Source: Arthrobacter sp. Bi83
GTDB taxonomy: Bacteria > Actinomycetota > Actinomycetes > Actinomycetales > Micrococcaceae
Reading direction: 5' to 3'
Length of the DNA stretch: 64,000 nt
Assembly: GCF_918698095.1 (NCBI RefSeq)
Contig: NZ_CAKKLY010000002.1
Span: 1-64,000, forward strand
Below, in pieces: positions 57,165-64,000 of the stretch. The first letter of the stretch is position 1; every line of letters begins with the position of its first letter. Below the pieces are notes generated by a model. It saw nothing but the letters and a program-made list of their open reading frames with translations. It was not told the origin of the DNA and searched no databases. Both the position numbers and the translations under genes were made by a program.

Positions 57165-58996
57165 GCGGCGCCCGCCAGCCGGGCCAAAGACCGGGCATGG
57201 CCGGCAAGTACTTCGGCCGATGCGCCGCCGTCAAATGCCAGCCGGTCCAGGAAGCGCTGCTGTTCACCCTGCAGCAACGTCTGGCAGCGGGAGTGGAGAT
57301 CTTCTCGGGCGGTCTGGGCGAGACGGCGTACGGCGTCCTCGCCGAAGAAGGCCTCAAGCAGCCTCTGACCGACGACGGCGGTCCCGCCCGCCACGCCGAT
57401 CTCAAGTCCGGTCAGGCCTGCAGTCATGGAAAAGACCACAATCATCAGCGCGGCGCCGAGGCCGTTGATGCCGAACGACAGCCACCTGGCCTGCGTCCGC
57501 TTGCCCTGGCCCTCGGTCCGGATCAGTTCCATCAGACTCTCCTGCCAGGCCCGGATTTCCGCGGCCACCTCGGCTGCAAACCCGGGGCTGGTTCCGGAGA
57601 GGTCGTCCGTGCCCAGCAACTGTCGCCCCGCAGGATCCGAGCGCCAGCGCTGGTCCGTGTCCTCCGCCGCGTTGGCGGCTTCATCGACGATGACTGCCTG
57701 CAGCCCCGTTTCGATGGCGGTTTCCACCTTGATGGCCGGAGCTGGTTCACCGCGGAAAAATGCCCCCATGCGGTCCCGGAACCGTCCGATGTTCTGCTCC
57801 AGGCTCCGGAAGAACTCTCCCGTGCCCACGAAGTCCTGCCAGCGGGCCAGCACCTCACCGCGCAGGAGCGCGCCGTCCTTCGTGGCGTTGAGGATCCGGG
57901 TCACAGCGTCCTTGTAGGCGGCCCGGGCGTCGTCGCGGAGAATCTCCGCGGCGCGGCTCTGTTCCCCCGAGGCCTCAGCCACGCGGTGGACGCGCTGGCC
58001 CAGGGCCTGGACGGTTCCGTTGAGCGTGCGTCGGGCAATCTCTGCCCGCCCGGCGGCGTCGGCGGCGAGATTTCCAAGCCACGTCTTGAGCGGTTCAACG
58101 GCGGCCGCGGGCAGCATGCCGAACCGGTCCAGGGAAACTTCCGGAATGACGAACAGTCCGGCTTCGCCGAGCCCCTCCCGGGCAAGCATGGCGAGCAGGT
58201 CTTGGCTGACCTCGGCCTCGGCCGCCGGGGGGACCCGGTCGAGGACCACGGCGACCATGATGTCCCGCGACGCTGCGTTGAGCAGCAGCTTCCAAGGGAC
58301 TGCATCTGCATAGCGGTTGGCGGTGGTCACAAAAATCCAGAGGTCGGCCGCCGCCAGCAACTGGTTGGCCAGCTTACGGTTGTCATCTGAGATGGAATCG
58401 ATGTCCGGCGCGTCCAGGAGCGCAATTCCCTGCGGCACGGCGGGGTCTCCCACCAGGACCAGCGACGAGATCGAGGCTGCGTCCGGCGTGGGACCGGCCT
58501 GATTGGCAGGCACCTGGGTGGAGACCACCGAGCCCCGGATGCGGCTAAGGCTTGGCAAAACGCGCTGGTCCTCAAACCAGGCAGCATCTCCGGGGTGGTG
58601 CAGGAGTATGGGCTGGCGTGTAGTGGGGCGGATGGCTCCGGCACGCGTGACGGGGTGGCCAACGAGCGCGTTCACGAGGGTAGATTTGCCCGCACCGGTA
58701 GAACCTCCGACGACGGCCAGCAGCGGAGCGTCGAGGCTCCGGTACCGCGGGAGGATGTAGTCATCGAGTTGGGCTACCGAATTGCGGATCTCCAACCTTG
58801 CCTGCTCCACGCCGGGAAGCCTCAGCGGCAGCGATACTGAAGCCAGGTCGCTGTGAACGGACTCCAGGAGCGCGACCGCGCCAGCTGACTGCTCTACTGG
58901 CTTCTGGCTCTGGGGCGGCCTGTCAGGCCGCGGAGGCTCGGTGAAGGAGGTCACAGCATCATCATGCCAGTTTGGGGAATTTTGCGGGTCAGGCAT
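57161..58996 (-). CDS. Dynamin-like membrane GTPase, first of a pair
   Basis: A protein of about 611 residues whose start is uncertain (ATG 58996 chosen; GTG 58954 possible). The G1 loop is VVGGSTGAGKSTLVNAL and G3 is LLDAPDIDS, but the G4 NKxD motif is replaced by VLDRVPP, so nucleotide handling may differ from its partner. A hydrophobic pair at about residues 515-570 (FGINGLGAALMIVVFSM and GVAGGTAVVGQ) anchors the C-terminus. An open frame to 59218 runs through tRNA-Glu and is rejected. It is translationally coupled to the next GTPase and sits just after the tRNA terminator, so it needs its own promoter within 58997-59056. Confidence 0.8.
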   Translation of the reverse strand: MPDPQNSPNWHDDAVTSFTEPPRPDRPPQSQKPVEQSAGAVALLESVHSDLASVSLPLRLPGVEQARLEIRNSVAQLDDYILPRYRSLDAPLLAVVGGSTGAGKSTLVNALVGHPVTRAGAIRPTTRQPILLHHPGDAAWFEDQRVLPSLSRIRGSVVSTQVPANQAGPTPDAASISSLVLVGDPAVPQGIALLDAPDIDSISDDNRKLANQLLAAADLWIFVTTANRYADAVPWKLLLNAASRDIMVAVVLDRVPPAAEAEVSQDLLAMLAREGLGEAGLFVIPEVSLDRFGMLPAAAVEPLKTWLGNLAADAAGRAEIARRTLNGTVQALGQRVHRVAEASGEQSRAAEILRDDARAAYKDAVTRILNATKDGALLRGEVLARWQDFVGTGEFFRSLEQNIGRFRDRMGAFFRGEPAPAIKVETAIETGLQAVIVDEAANAAEDTDQRWRSDPAGRQLLGTDDLSGTSPGFAAEVAAEIRAWQESLMELIRTEGQGKRTQARWLSFGINGLGAALMIVVFSMTAGLTGLEIGVAGGTAVVGQRLLEAFFGEDAVRRLAQTAREDLHSRCQTLLQGEQQRFLDRLAFDGGASAEVLAGHARSLARLAGAA

Positions 58997-59056
58997 GGCC
59001 GGAGCGCTGGCCGGCCAGTCAAATCGATCCGCCAGGCACATGGGGCCGGTTAAACA

Positions 59057-59090
59057 GATCAGGCCCCGGGCTGCTGCCCGAAGCCTGATC
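59057..59090 (-). terminator. Terminator of the tRNA-Gln/tRNA-Glu transcript
   Basis: GATCAGGC and GCCTGATC arms with an inner GGGC/GCCC pair form a hairpin 3 bases after the tRNA-Glu CCA end. TGTTTAA follows on the minus strand. Confidence 0.75.
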
Positions 59091-59092
59091 AT

Positions 59093-59168
59093 TGGTGACC
59101 CCAGCGGGATTCGAACCCGCGTTACCGCCGTGAGAGGGCAGCGTACTAGGCCGCTATACGATGGGGCC
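59093..59168 (-). tRNA. tRNA-Glu (CTC)
   Basis: Minus-strand cloverleaf with acceptor GGCCCCA/TGGGGTC, D arm ATCGTATAGCGGCC, anticodon loop CTCTCAC (anticodon CTC), T arm CGGGTTCGAATCCCG and an encoded CCA end. One wobble lies in the anticodon stem. Confidence 0.95.
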
Positions 59169-59296
59169 GCGTACTTTCCAACCAGCATTTCTGCCGGCCA
59201 GCCAAGTGATTCTTTCATACACTCGGCTTGTGTTTCAAATTGACGATTCTCTTTGAAACTCCCGAAAATCTGCGGAACACCGCGGATTTTTCAGAG

Positions 59297-59368
59297 CTGG
59301 GATACCAGGACTCGAACCTAGAATGACGGTACCAGAAACCGTAGTGTTGCCAATTACACCATATCCCA
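59297..59368 (-). tRNA. tRNA-Gln (CTG)
   Basis: Minus-strand cloverleaf: acceptor TGGGATA/TATCCCA, D arm with GTGTAATTGGCA, anticodon stem ACGGT/ACCGT around TTCTGGT (anticodon CTG), T arm AGGTTCGAGTCCT. CCA is not encoded (CTC follows the discriminator G). It precedes tRNA-Glu on the same strand. Confidence 0.95.
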
Positions 59369-59714
59369 ATGGAACTTTCGGGCCGGTTCAGCAGGACCAA
59401 TCCTGCGCTCCGAGCGCCTCAGCACGAGTAATTACTTTACCCGAGAGTTTTGCCCGGCACAAATCGAGCGGACGGACCCTCCAAGAACGGCGCTAAGCGG
59501 CCCGTTTCGGTGGCACCGGGACCTCCGTGGCAGGAAAATCCTTGCCAAGCCGGGGAAAATAAGTTTACGCTCGGTAAGTTACCGCCGAGTAACAGCCCCT
59601 CCCCCGCCCCCATGCTGGCCGAGTTGCAGCCTTTTTTGATTGTTAGCTGCATCACAGCCCCGGGAGTGCCCGGCAGCAAAGCCGCCGCCGGAAACCCGTC
59701 GAGAGGAATTATCC
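59369..59714. other. Intergenic region with a 13-bp palindrome
   Basis: No gene is supported in these 346 bases. At 59572-59584 lies CGGTAAGTTACCG, a perfect palindrome that extends weakly (GTTAC and GTAA copies outside). It lies about 130 bases upstream of the heptad-repeat gene and could be a TetR/MarR-type operator. The minus strand should contain the tRNA promoter. Confidence 0.5.
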
Positions 59715-61208
59715 GTGCCACAGAGCCGTGCCACCATGCCCAGCAAAACCCGAACCCGGGCCCAACAGCTTGCCGTCGCCATCCTGGCGCTTCTGCTCAT
59801 GGCGCTGCTGGGGTTCTACACCGTCGTGACGGGACGCGTCGCAGACGGTTCGGCCAGGTTGCAGGACGGGGCAGAAAGGGCGTCAGCCGGCGCGGAGCAG
59901 CTGAAAGCGGGTGCTGGCAGGCTTTCCGGCGGTGCCGGACAGGCCAATGCAGGGTCCGTCAAACTTTCTGAGGGCGCGGAAAAGATCTACACCGGCATCA
60001 GCGGCAAACTGGCGCCGGGGGCCAACAGGCTCGAAACCGGTGCCGGCCAGCTCGCCGCAGGTGCCGTCAAGATCGAAACGGATGTCAACAACAAGCTCGC
60101 CCCTGGCGTCTACAAGGTGGATGACGGTGCCCACAAGCTTGCGGCCGGATCCGTGCAGTTGTCCGCAGCCCTGACGCAGACCCCGGCGGGGAATGCCCCG
60201 AATAACCTGGCCGACGGCGCCACCAGGCTTGACGGCGGTGCAGGGCAGCTGGCGGCGGGAACCGGTGAACTTGCTGCCGGCACGGACAAGTTGGAGGCCG
60301 GCACCGTGCAACTCAAGGGCTACCGGGGTGCGAACAACGATCCCGCGGCAGGTACCGGAACGGCGGCGCTGGCACAGGCCTTGGAGCTGCTGGAGTCCGC
60401 GGCGTCGGATCCCGTCCAGGGGCTGGTTCCGTTGTCTGTGGTCAAGGACAAGATCGCCAAGATCCGGGCGGGGGCACAGAAGCTGGACGCCGGAGCCTCG
60501 CAGCTGCAGGCAGGCGCGGAACAGCTCAACGCCGGCGCGGCACGTCTGGATGCGGGGGCAGGGCAGCTTCACGCCGGAACGGGAAAGCTGACCGCTGGGT
60601 TCAGCACGCTGGCAGGCAGGCTGAACAGCACGGATCCGAACAACCCCGGCGTCGTGATGGGCACCCGTCTCCTCGCGGAAGGAACGGCCAAGCTCCGAGT
60701 CGGGATGGACGGTGTGCCGGGAGACCCTGCCCATCCGGGGTTGCTCAAAGCCACCGCCAGGATCACGCAGGGAAGCTCGCGGCTCGCCGCGGGAACCTCG
60801 GCGCTCAACGCCGGCATCAAAGGCGACCCCGCAAATCCCGGCAGCCAGGGGTTGCTCAGCGGGTCCAGGGCACTCGCTGCCGGGGCCTCGAAGCTCTCGG
60901 ACGGCAACACCAGGCTTGCAGCCGGCTCCACCCGGCTTGCCAGCGGAGCGGCCAAGCTCGCCGATGGCAACGCCCGGATCGCCGAAGGCACGGGCACGCT
61001 CCACTCGGCCATCGCCGCGGTTTCGCCGTCGAACCATGTTGGCCAGTCCGATGCCGCGATGGCCGTGGCGCTGGTGGGAGTCCTTAGCCTCGGCTCGGTC
61101 GCTGCCTACCTCATCCTGAGGAACCGGGGACTGCGAATCCAGGCGCTCCGAAACCGGGCGTTCCGAAACCCGGCGCGAAACAGCCTGCCGTTGCAGGAGA
61201 GCCCTTAG
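59715..61208 (+). CDS. Two-TM protein with long Gly/Ala/Leu heptad repeats (YhgE/Pip-like)
   Basis: A 497-residue protein with one transmembrane helix near the N-terminus (LAVAILALLLMALLGFYTVV) and one near the C-terminus (AMAVALVGVLSLGSVAAYLIL). Between them are about fifty degenerate repeats of the type LxxGAxxLxAG, the repeat also found in the extracytoplasmic part of YhgE/Pip phage-infection-type proteins. It is interrupted by GNAPNN, DPNNPGVV, DPAHPGLL and DPANPGSQ loops. The ABC-2 permease module usual in YhgE is missing. GTG at 59715 has AGAGG 8 bases upstream; ATG at 59736 is the alternative. It should span or tether the periplasmic-side space as a long helical rod. Function unknown. 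Confidence 0.8.
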   Translation: MPQSRATMPSKTRTRAQQLAVAILALLLMALLGFYTVVTGRVADGSARLQDGAERASAGAEQLKAGAGRLSGGAGQANAGSVKLSEGAEKIYTGISGKLAPGANRLETGAGQLAAGAVKIETDVNNKLAPGVYKVDDGAHKLAAGSVQLSAALTQTPAGNAPNNLADGATRLDGGAGQLAAGTGELAAGTDKLEAGTVQLKGYRGANNDPAAGTGTAALAQALELLESAASDPVQGLVPLSVVKDKIAKIRAGAQKLDAGASQLQAGAEQLNAGAARLDAGAGQLHAGTGKLTAGFSTLAGRLNSTDPNNPGVVMGTRLLAEGTAKLRVGMDGVPGDPAHPGLLKATARITQGSSRLAAGTSALNAGIKGDPANPGSQGLLSGSRALAAGASKLSDGNTRLAAGSTRLASGAAKLADGNARIAEGTGTLHSAIAAVSPSNHVGQSDAAMAVALVGVLSLGSVAAYLILRNRGLRIQALRNRAFRNPARNSLPLQESP

Positions 61209-61966
61209 TCCCTGGCCAGCAGCTCCAGCAGGGTGCCGACCTCGTGCCCCTGAAAGCCCGGGGCGGCCTCCCCGGTGCGGTTCAGCCACACGCCCAGCAG
61301 TCCTGCCGCCGTCGATCCTTCAGCGTCGAGCAGGCGGTTGTCCCCGACATACAGCGTGCTGTCCGCGGAGCTGTCCAGAAGCCGCACGCCCTCCAGGTAG
61401 ATTGCCGGATCCGGCTTGGGCACCCCCACGGTATCTGTGCCCACCAGAACGCGGATCCGTTCAAGCCCGGCACTGTCGAGCTTGACGCGCTGGTAGTCAT
61501 GCACGTTGTTGCTCACCGCCCCGTAGGGTATGCCGGCAGCGTCCAGCGCATCCAGGAGGGGTACGACGTCCTCGAACGCCCTGACGTAGCTGGGCTGCAG
61601 GCGCGAATAGGAACTGAGCCAGTTGCGGGATTCCTCACCTTCGCCCAGGTCGACGCCGAAATGGCCCAGCGCCGCCCGGCCCCGGAGCAGCCGCTGCTCA
61701 TTGAAGGTCAGTTCGCCGGCCAGGTAGCGGTCGTAGTAGTGCGTGGTTTCGTGGGTGAAGATCCTGCCGAACTTCTCCCACCCGGCCTGGTCCAGGCCGG
61801 GCAGGAGATGTTCGCTGACATCGCGCAGCGCGGTGGTCATGGCGAAGCCCAGGTCAACCAGGGTGTCGTCGATGTCGAAAAGAACGCCTCCCACCGCGCC
61901 GAACCGGCGGTCCAGGACGGCTCGCTGCATGGATTCGGTCGCTTCCACGGCCGCCGGCCGGGACAT
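61205..61966 (-). CDS. HAD-superfamily phosphatase
   Basis: A 253-residue HAD hydrolase. Motif I is LFDIDDTLVD with nucleophile and acid Asp, motif II GAVSNNVHDY, motif III VPKPDPAIYL and motif IV YVGDNRLLDAEG. A helical cap (residues 45-130) suggests a small-metabolite phosphatase, substrate unknown. Its start overlaps the gltX stop by one base (TGATG), so it is coupled to gltX. It overlaps the stop of the convergent heptad-repeat gene by 4 bases. Confidence 0.87.
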   Translation of the reverse strand: MSRPAAVEATESMQRAVLDRRFGAVGGVLFDIDDTLVDLGFAMTTALRDVSEHLLPGLDQAGWEKFGRIFTHETTHYYDRYLAGELTFNEQRLLRGRAALGHFGVDLGEGEESRNWLSSYSRLQPSYVRAFEDVVPLLDALDAAGIPYGAVSNNVHDYQRVKLDSAGLERIRVLVGTDTVGVPKPDPAIYLEGVRLLDSSADSTLYVGDNRLLDAEGSTAAGLLGVWLNRTGEAAPGFQGHEVGTLLELLARD

Positions 61967-63501
61967 CAGCCGCGGAAGGCGCGCAGCCGCGCCAGCGACG
62001 ATTCCTTGCCCAGGATCACCATGGACTCGAACAGCGGCGGTGAGATTCTGCGCCCGGAGATGGCCGTGCGCACTGGCCCGAATGCCAGCCTCGGCTTGAT
62101 GCCAAGGTCCTCCACGAGGGCCTGCTTCAAGGCGGTCTGGATGTTCTCAGCGTTCCAGTCGTCGATGGGCTCGAGCGCCGCCACGGCAGCGTCGAGAACC
62201 TCCTGGAGGTTCTGGGGCAGTCCCTTGCGGGCGTCGTCCGCGACGTCGATCGCGTCGTCCTTCTTGAACAGGAAGGCGAGCATTTCCGGAGCTTCACCCA
62301 GCAGGGAGATGCGCTCCTGGATCAGCGGGGCAGCCTCGGCGAGGATCTCCTCCTGCCGTTCACTCAGGCTCTCCCCGACGAATCCAGAGGCCCTGAGGTA
62401 CGGGACCAGGCGTCCGCGGAAGTCCTCCGGGTCGAGCATGCGGATATGCGTGCCGTTGATGGCTTCGGCCTTCTTGATGTCGAAGCGGGCCGGGTTGGCG
62501 AGTACGTCGTTGACGTCGAAGTGCTCGATCAGCTGCTCCACCGTGAAGATGTCCTCGTCGGCGGACAGGCTCCAGCCCAGCAGCGAGAGGTAGTTCAGCA
62601 GGCCTTCGGGGATGAAGCCACGGTCCCGGAGCAGGAACAGGTTGGACTGCGGATCGCGCTTGGAGAGCTTCTTGTTGCCCTCTCCCATGACGTACGGAAG
62701 GTGGCCGAAGACCGGCATGTAGCTGGCGACGCCGATGTCCATGAGCGCGCGGATCAGCACCACCTGACGGGGCGTGGAGGACAGCAGGTCCTCACCGCGG
62801 AGGACGTGCGTGATGCCCATCAGGGCGTCGTCGACCGGGTTGACCAGCGTGTACAGCGGGGAACCGTCGGCGCGGACAATGACATAGTCCGGAATGCTGC
62901 CGGCCTTGAAGGTGATCTCGCCACGGACCATGTCGGTGAAGGTGACGTCCTCATCCGGCATCCGGACGCGGAGCACGGGCTTGCGGCCCTCGGCCTGGAA
63001 CGCCGCCAGCTGCTCCTCGGAGAGCTCACGGTCGAAGTTGTCATAGCCCAGCTTGGGATCGCGGCCGGCTGCCCGGTGGCGGGCTTCGACCTCCTCCGGC
63101 GAGGAGTAGCACTCGTAGGCGTATCCGGCGTCGATCAGCTTGGCCACGACGTCCTTGTAGAGGTCCAGACGCTGCGACTGGCGGTAGGGCTCGTGCGGAC
63201 CCCCGACTTCCACGCCTTCTTCCCAGGAGATGCCGAGCCACTTCAGGGCCTCCAGCAGCTGCTGGTAGCTCTCCTCCGAGTCGCGCGCGGCGTCCGTGTC
63301 CTCGATGCGGAACACGAATGTGCCCTTGGTGTGCCGGGCGTGGGCCCAGTTAAAGAGGGCCGTGCGGATCAGGCCGACGTGCGGGGTGCCGGTGGGTGAC
63401 GGGCAGAACCGGACGCGGACGGGGGTGTCGGCAGTGACTTCACGCGTGACTTCGAGGGGGGCAGAGCCGGGGACGGCGTTGGGCGCAGAAGGAGTAGTCA
63501 T
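61966..63501 (-). CDS. gltX: Glutamate--tRNA ligase
   Basis: Class I aminoacyl-tRNA synthetase charging tRNA-Glu. It has 511 residues: catalytic core with [20 protein letters not shown] (HIGH-type) and [10 protein letters not shown] (KMSKS-type), then the anticodon-binding helices. If the genome lacks glnS, it also charges tRNA-Gln through the GatCAB route. ATG at 63501 follows GGAGTCACT; the open frame to 63588 runs into the terminator of the upstream gene. The tRNA-Glu and tRNA-Gln genes lie 2.5 kb away. Confidence 0.95.
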   Translation of the reverse strand: MTTPSAPNAVPGSAPLEVTREVTADTPVRVRFCPSPTGTPHVGLIRTALFNWAHARHTKGTFVFRIEDTDAARDSEESYQQLLEALKWLGISWEEGVEVGGPHEPYRQSQRLDLYKDVVAKLIDAGYAYECYSSPEEVEARHRAAGRDPKLGYDNFDRELSEEQLAAFQAEGRKPVLRVRMPDEDVTFTDMVRGEITFKAGSIPDYVIVRADGSPLYTLVNPVDDALMGITHVLRGEDLLSSTPRQVVLIRALMDIGVASYMPVFGHLPYVMGEGNKKLSKRDPQSNLFLLRDRGFIPEGLLNYLSLLGWSLSADEDIFTVEQLIEHFDVNDVLANPARFDIKKAEAINGTHIRMLDPEDFRGRLVPYLRASGFVGESLSERQEEILAEAAPLIQERISLLGEAPEMLAFLFKKDDAIDVADDARKGLPQNLQEVLDAAVAALEPIDDWNAENIQTALKQALVEDLGIKPRLAFGPVRTAISGRRISPPLFESMVILGKESSLARLRAFRG

Positions 63502-63575
63502 AGTGACTCCAACTTTACCGCCTGCCCGATCACGGATTTCGACGCAGGCTCCGGTGCGCACATCCGCTACGAAAA

Positions 63576-63613
63576 CGGACGGCCGCACCGTGGATCCACG
63601 GTGCGGCCGTCCG
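63576..63613 (-). terminator. Terminator between the FAH-family gene and gltX
   Basis: A perfect 38-bp palindrome (CGGACGGCCGCACCGTG arms around GATC) is followed on the minus strand by TTTTCG, 19 bases after the FAH-family stop. Confidence 0.85.
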
Positions 63614-63632
63614 AAATCGGAGCGAAAAGCAG

Positions 63633-64000
63633 TTAGCGGCGGACTATCGGGTTGGACAGCCTGCCGATGCCCTCGATTTCCACCTCGTACCGGTCACCGG
63701 CCTGCACGAGGTCGACGCCGGCCGGGGTGCCGGTCATGATGACGTCGCCGGGGAGGAGGGTAAACGCGCTCGAGACGATGGAAACAAGTTCCCGGACGCC
63801 GCGGATCATCTGGCTGGTGCTGCCGTCCTGGCGGAGTTCGCCGTTGAGCCACCCCTTGATGGACAGGTCCTCGGGGTCCAGTTCGGTTTCGATCCAGGGC
63901 CCCAGCGGCGCGGAGGTGTCGAACCCCTTGGCGCGGGCCCACTGCAGGTCGGTCTTCTGAACGTCCCGGGCGGTGAGGTCATTGCCGCAGGTGTACCCGA
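63633..64000 (-). CDS. Fumarylacetoacetate hydrolase (FAH) family protein, partial
   Basis: The C-terminal 121 residues of an FAH-family hydrolase or decarboxylase; the rest lies past the window edge. The visible part reads [19 protein letters not shown], then [34 protein letters not shown] and [20 protein letters not shown], ending RLSNPIVRR. Family members act on acylpyruvates or related keto acids; the exact substrate is unknown. It is upstream of gltX on the same strand and ends in a strong terminator. Confidence 0.9.
   Translation of the reverse strand, partial: GYTCGNDLTARDVQKTDLQWARAKGFDTSAPLGPWIETELDPEDLSIKGWLNGELRQDGSTSQMIRGVRELVSIVSSAFTLLPGDVIMTGTPAGVDLVQAGDRYEVEIEGIGRLSNPIVRR

Noticed and set aside
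58997..59218. N-terminal extension of the first dynamin-like GTPase
   Set aside because: It passes through the tRNA terminator and the tRNA-Glu gene, which cannot be coding there.
59093..59368. Integrated element at the tRNA genes
   Set aside because: No integrase, direct repeat of the tRNA 3' end or change in gene type was seen; xerC at 8 kb is a housekeeping recombinase.

Overview
The window is high-GC DNA from an actinobacterial chromosome. Gene order and protein sequences point to the Micrococcaceae, most likely Arthrobacter or Pseudarthrobacter. The main reasons are a fabD-fabH-acpP-fabF cluster beside aceE and a PucR-type regulator, actinobacterial-only families (DUF3145, DUF2469, DUF3515), GTG/TTG starts, and a degraded DUF222/HNH gene of the kind common in these genomes. 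Almost everything is core housekeeping; I see no prophage, insertion sequence, CRISPR array or rRNA.

Layout. 1-7.0 kb: the end of aceE, then a PucR-type regulator (FasR-like) and the fatty acid synthase genes fabD, fabH, acpP, fabF, closed by a strong terminator. 7.0-17.7 kb (minus strand): rpsP, khpA, terminator, rimM, trmD, rplS, two signal peptidases, rnhB, DUF2469, yraN, comM, dprA, xerC, then DUF3145. 17.9-24.9 kb: a hypothetical, a ring-cleavage-type VOC protein with a palindromic operator, an amidohydrolase, thiC under a TPP riboswitch, an alpha/beta hydrolase, and ffh. 25-30.9 kb: a zwf-type dehydrogenase, glnB-amt, an MFS exporter, ftsY. 31-37.9 kb: smc, mutM, rnc, rpmF, yceD, coaD. 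38-45 kb: an aminotransferase, a spermidine-synthase-like protein, rsmD, recG, a DAK2 protein, thiL. 45-53 kb: a DUF3515 lipoprotein, ddl, gpsA, plsC, murA, leuD, leuC and a divergent IclR regulator (NdgR/LtbR-like). 53-64 kb, the least conserved stretch: an HNH pseudogene with Phe-Pro pentad repeats, DUF1697, a pair of dynamin-like membrane GTPases, tRNA-Glu and tRNA-Gln, a two-TM heptad-repeat protein, a HAD phosphatase, gltX and a partial FAH-family gene.

How the genes work together. AceE makes acetyl-CoA, which FabD/H/F and ACP turn into acyl chains; PlsC and GpsA use those chains for phospholipid. Ffh, FtsY and the two LepB proteins form the protein export route. RimM, TrmD, RsmD, Rnc, KhpA and the r-proteins are ribosome biogenesis. 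ThiC and ThiL serve thiamine synthesis. GlnB-Amt is the ammonium module. MurA and Ddl feed peptidoglycan precursors.

The most interesting non-coding signals are these: a near-identical 19-bp palindrome at both the fasR and fabD promoters; a terminator-like 17-bp stem inside codons 2-16 of the second signal peptidase gene; a terminator splitting rpsP-khpA from rimM-trmD-rplS; and a probable ATT start codon for yceD. Functional names rest on family recognition by eye; no database search was run.
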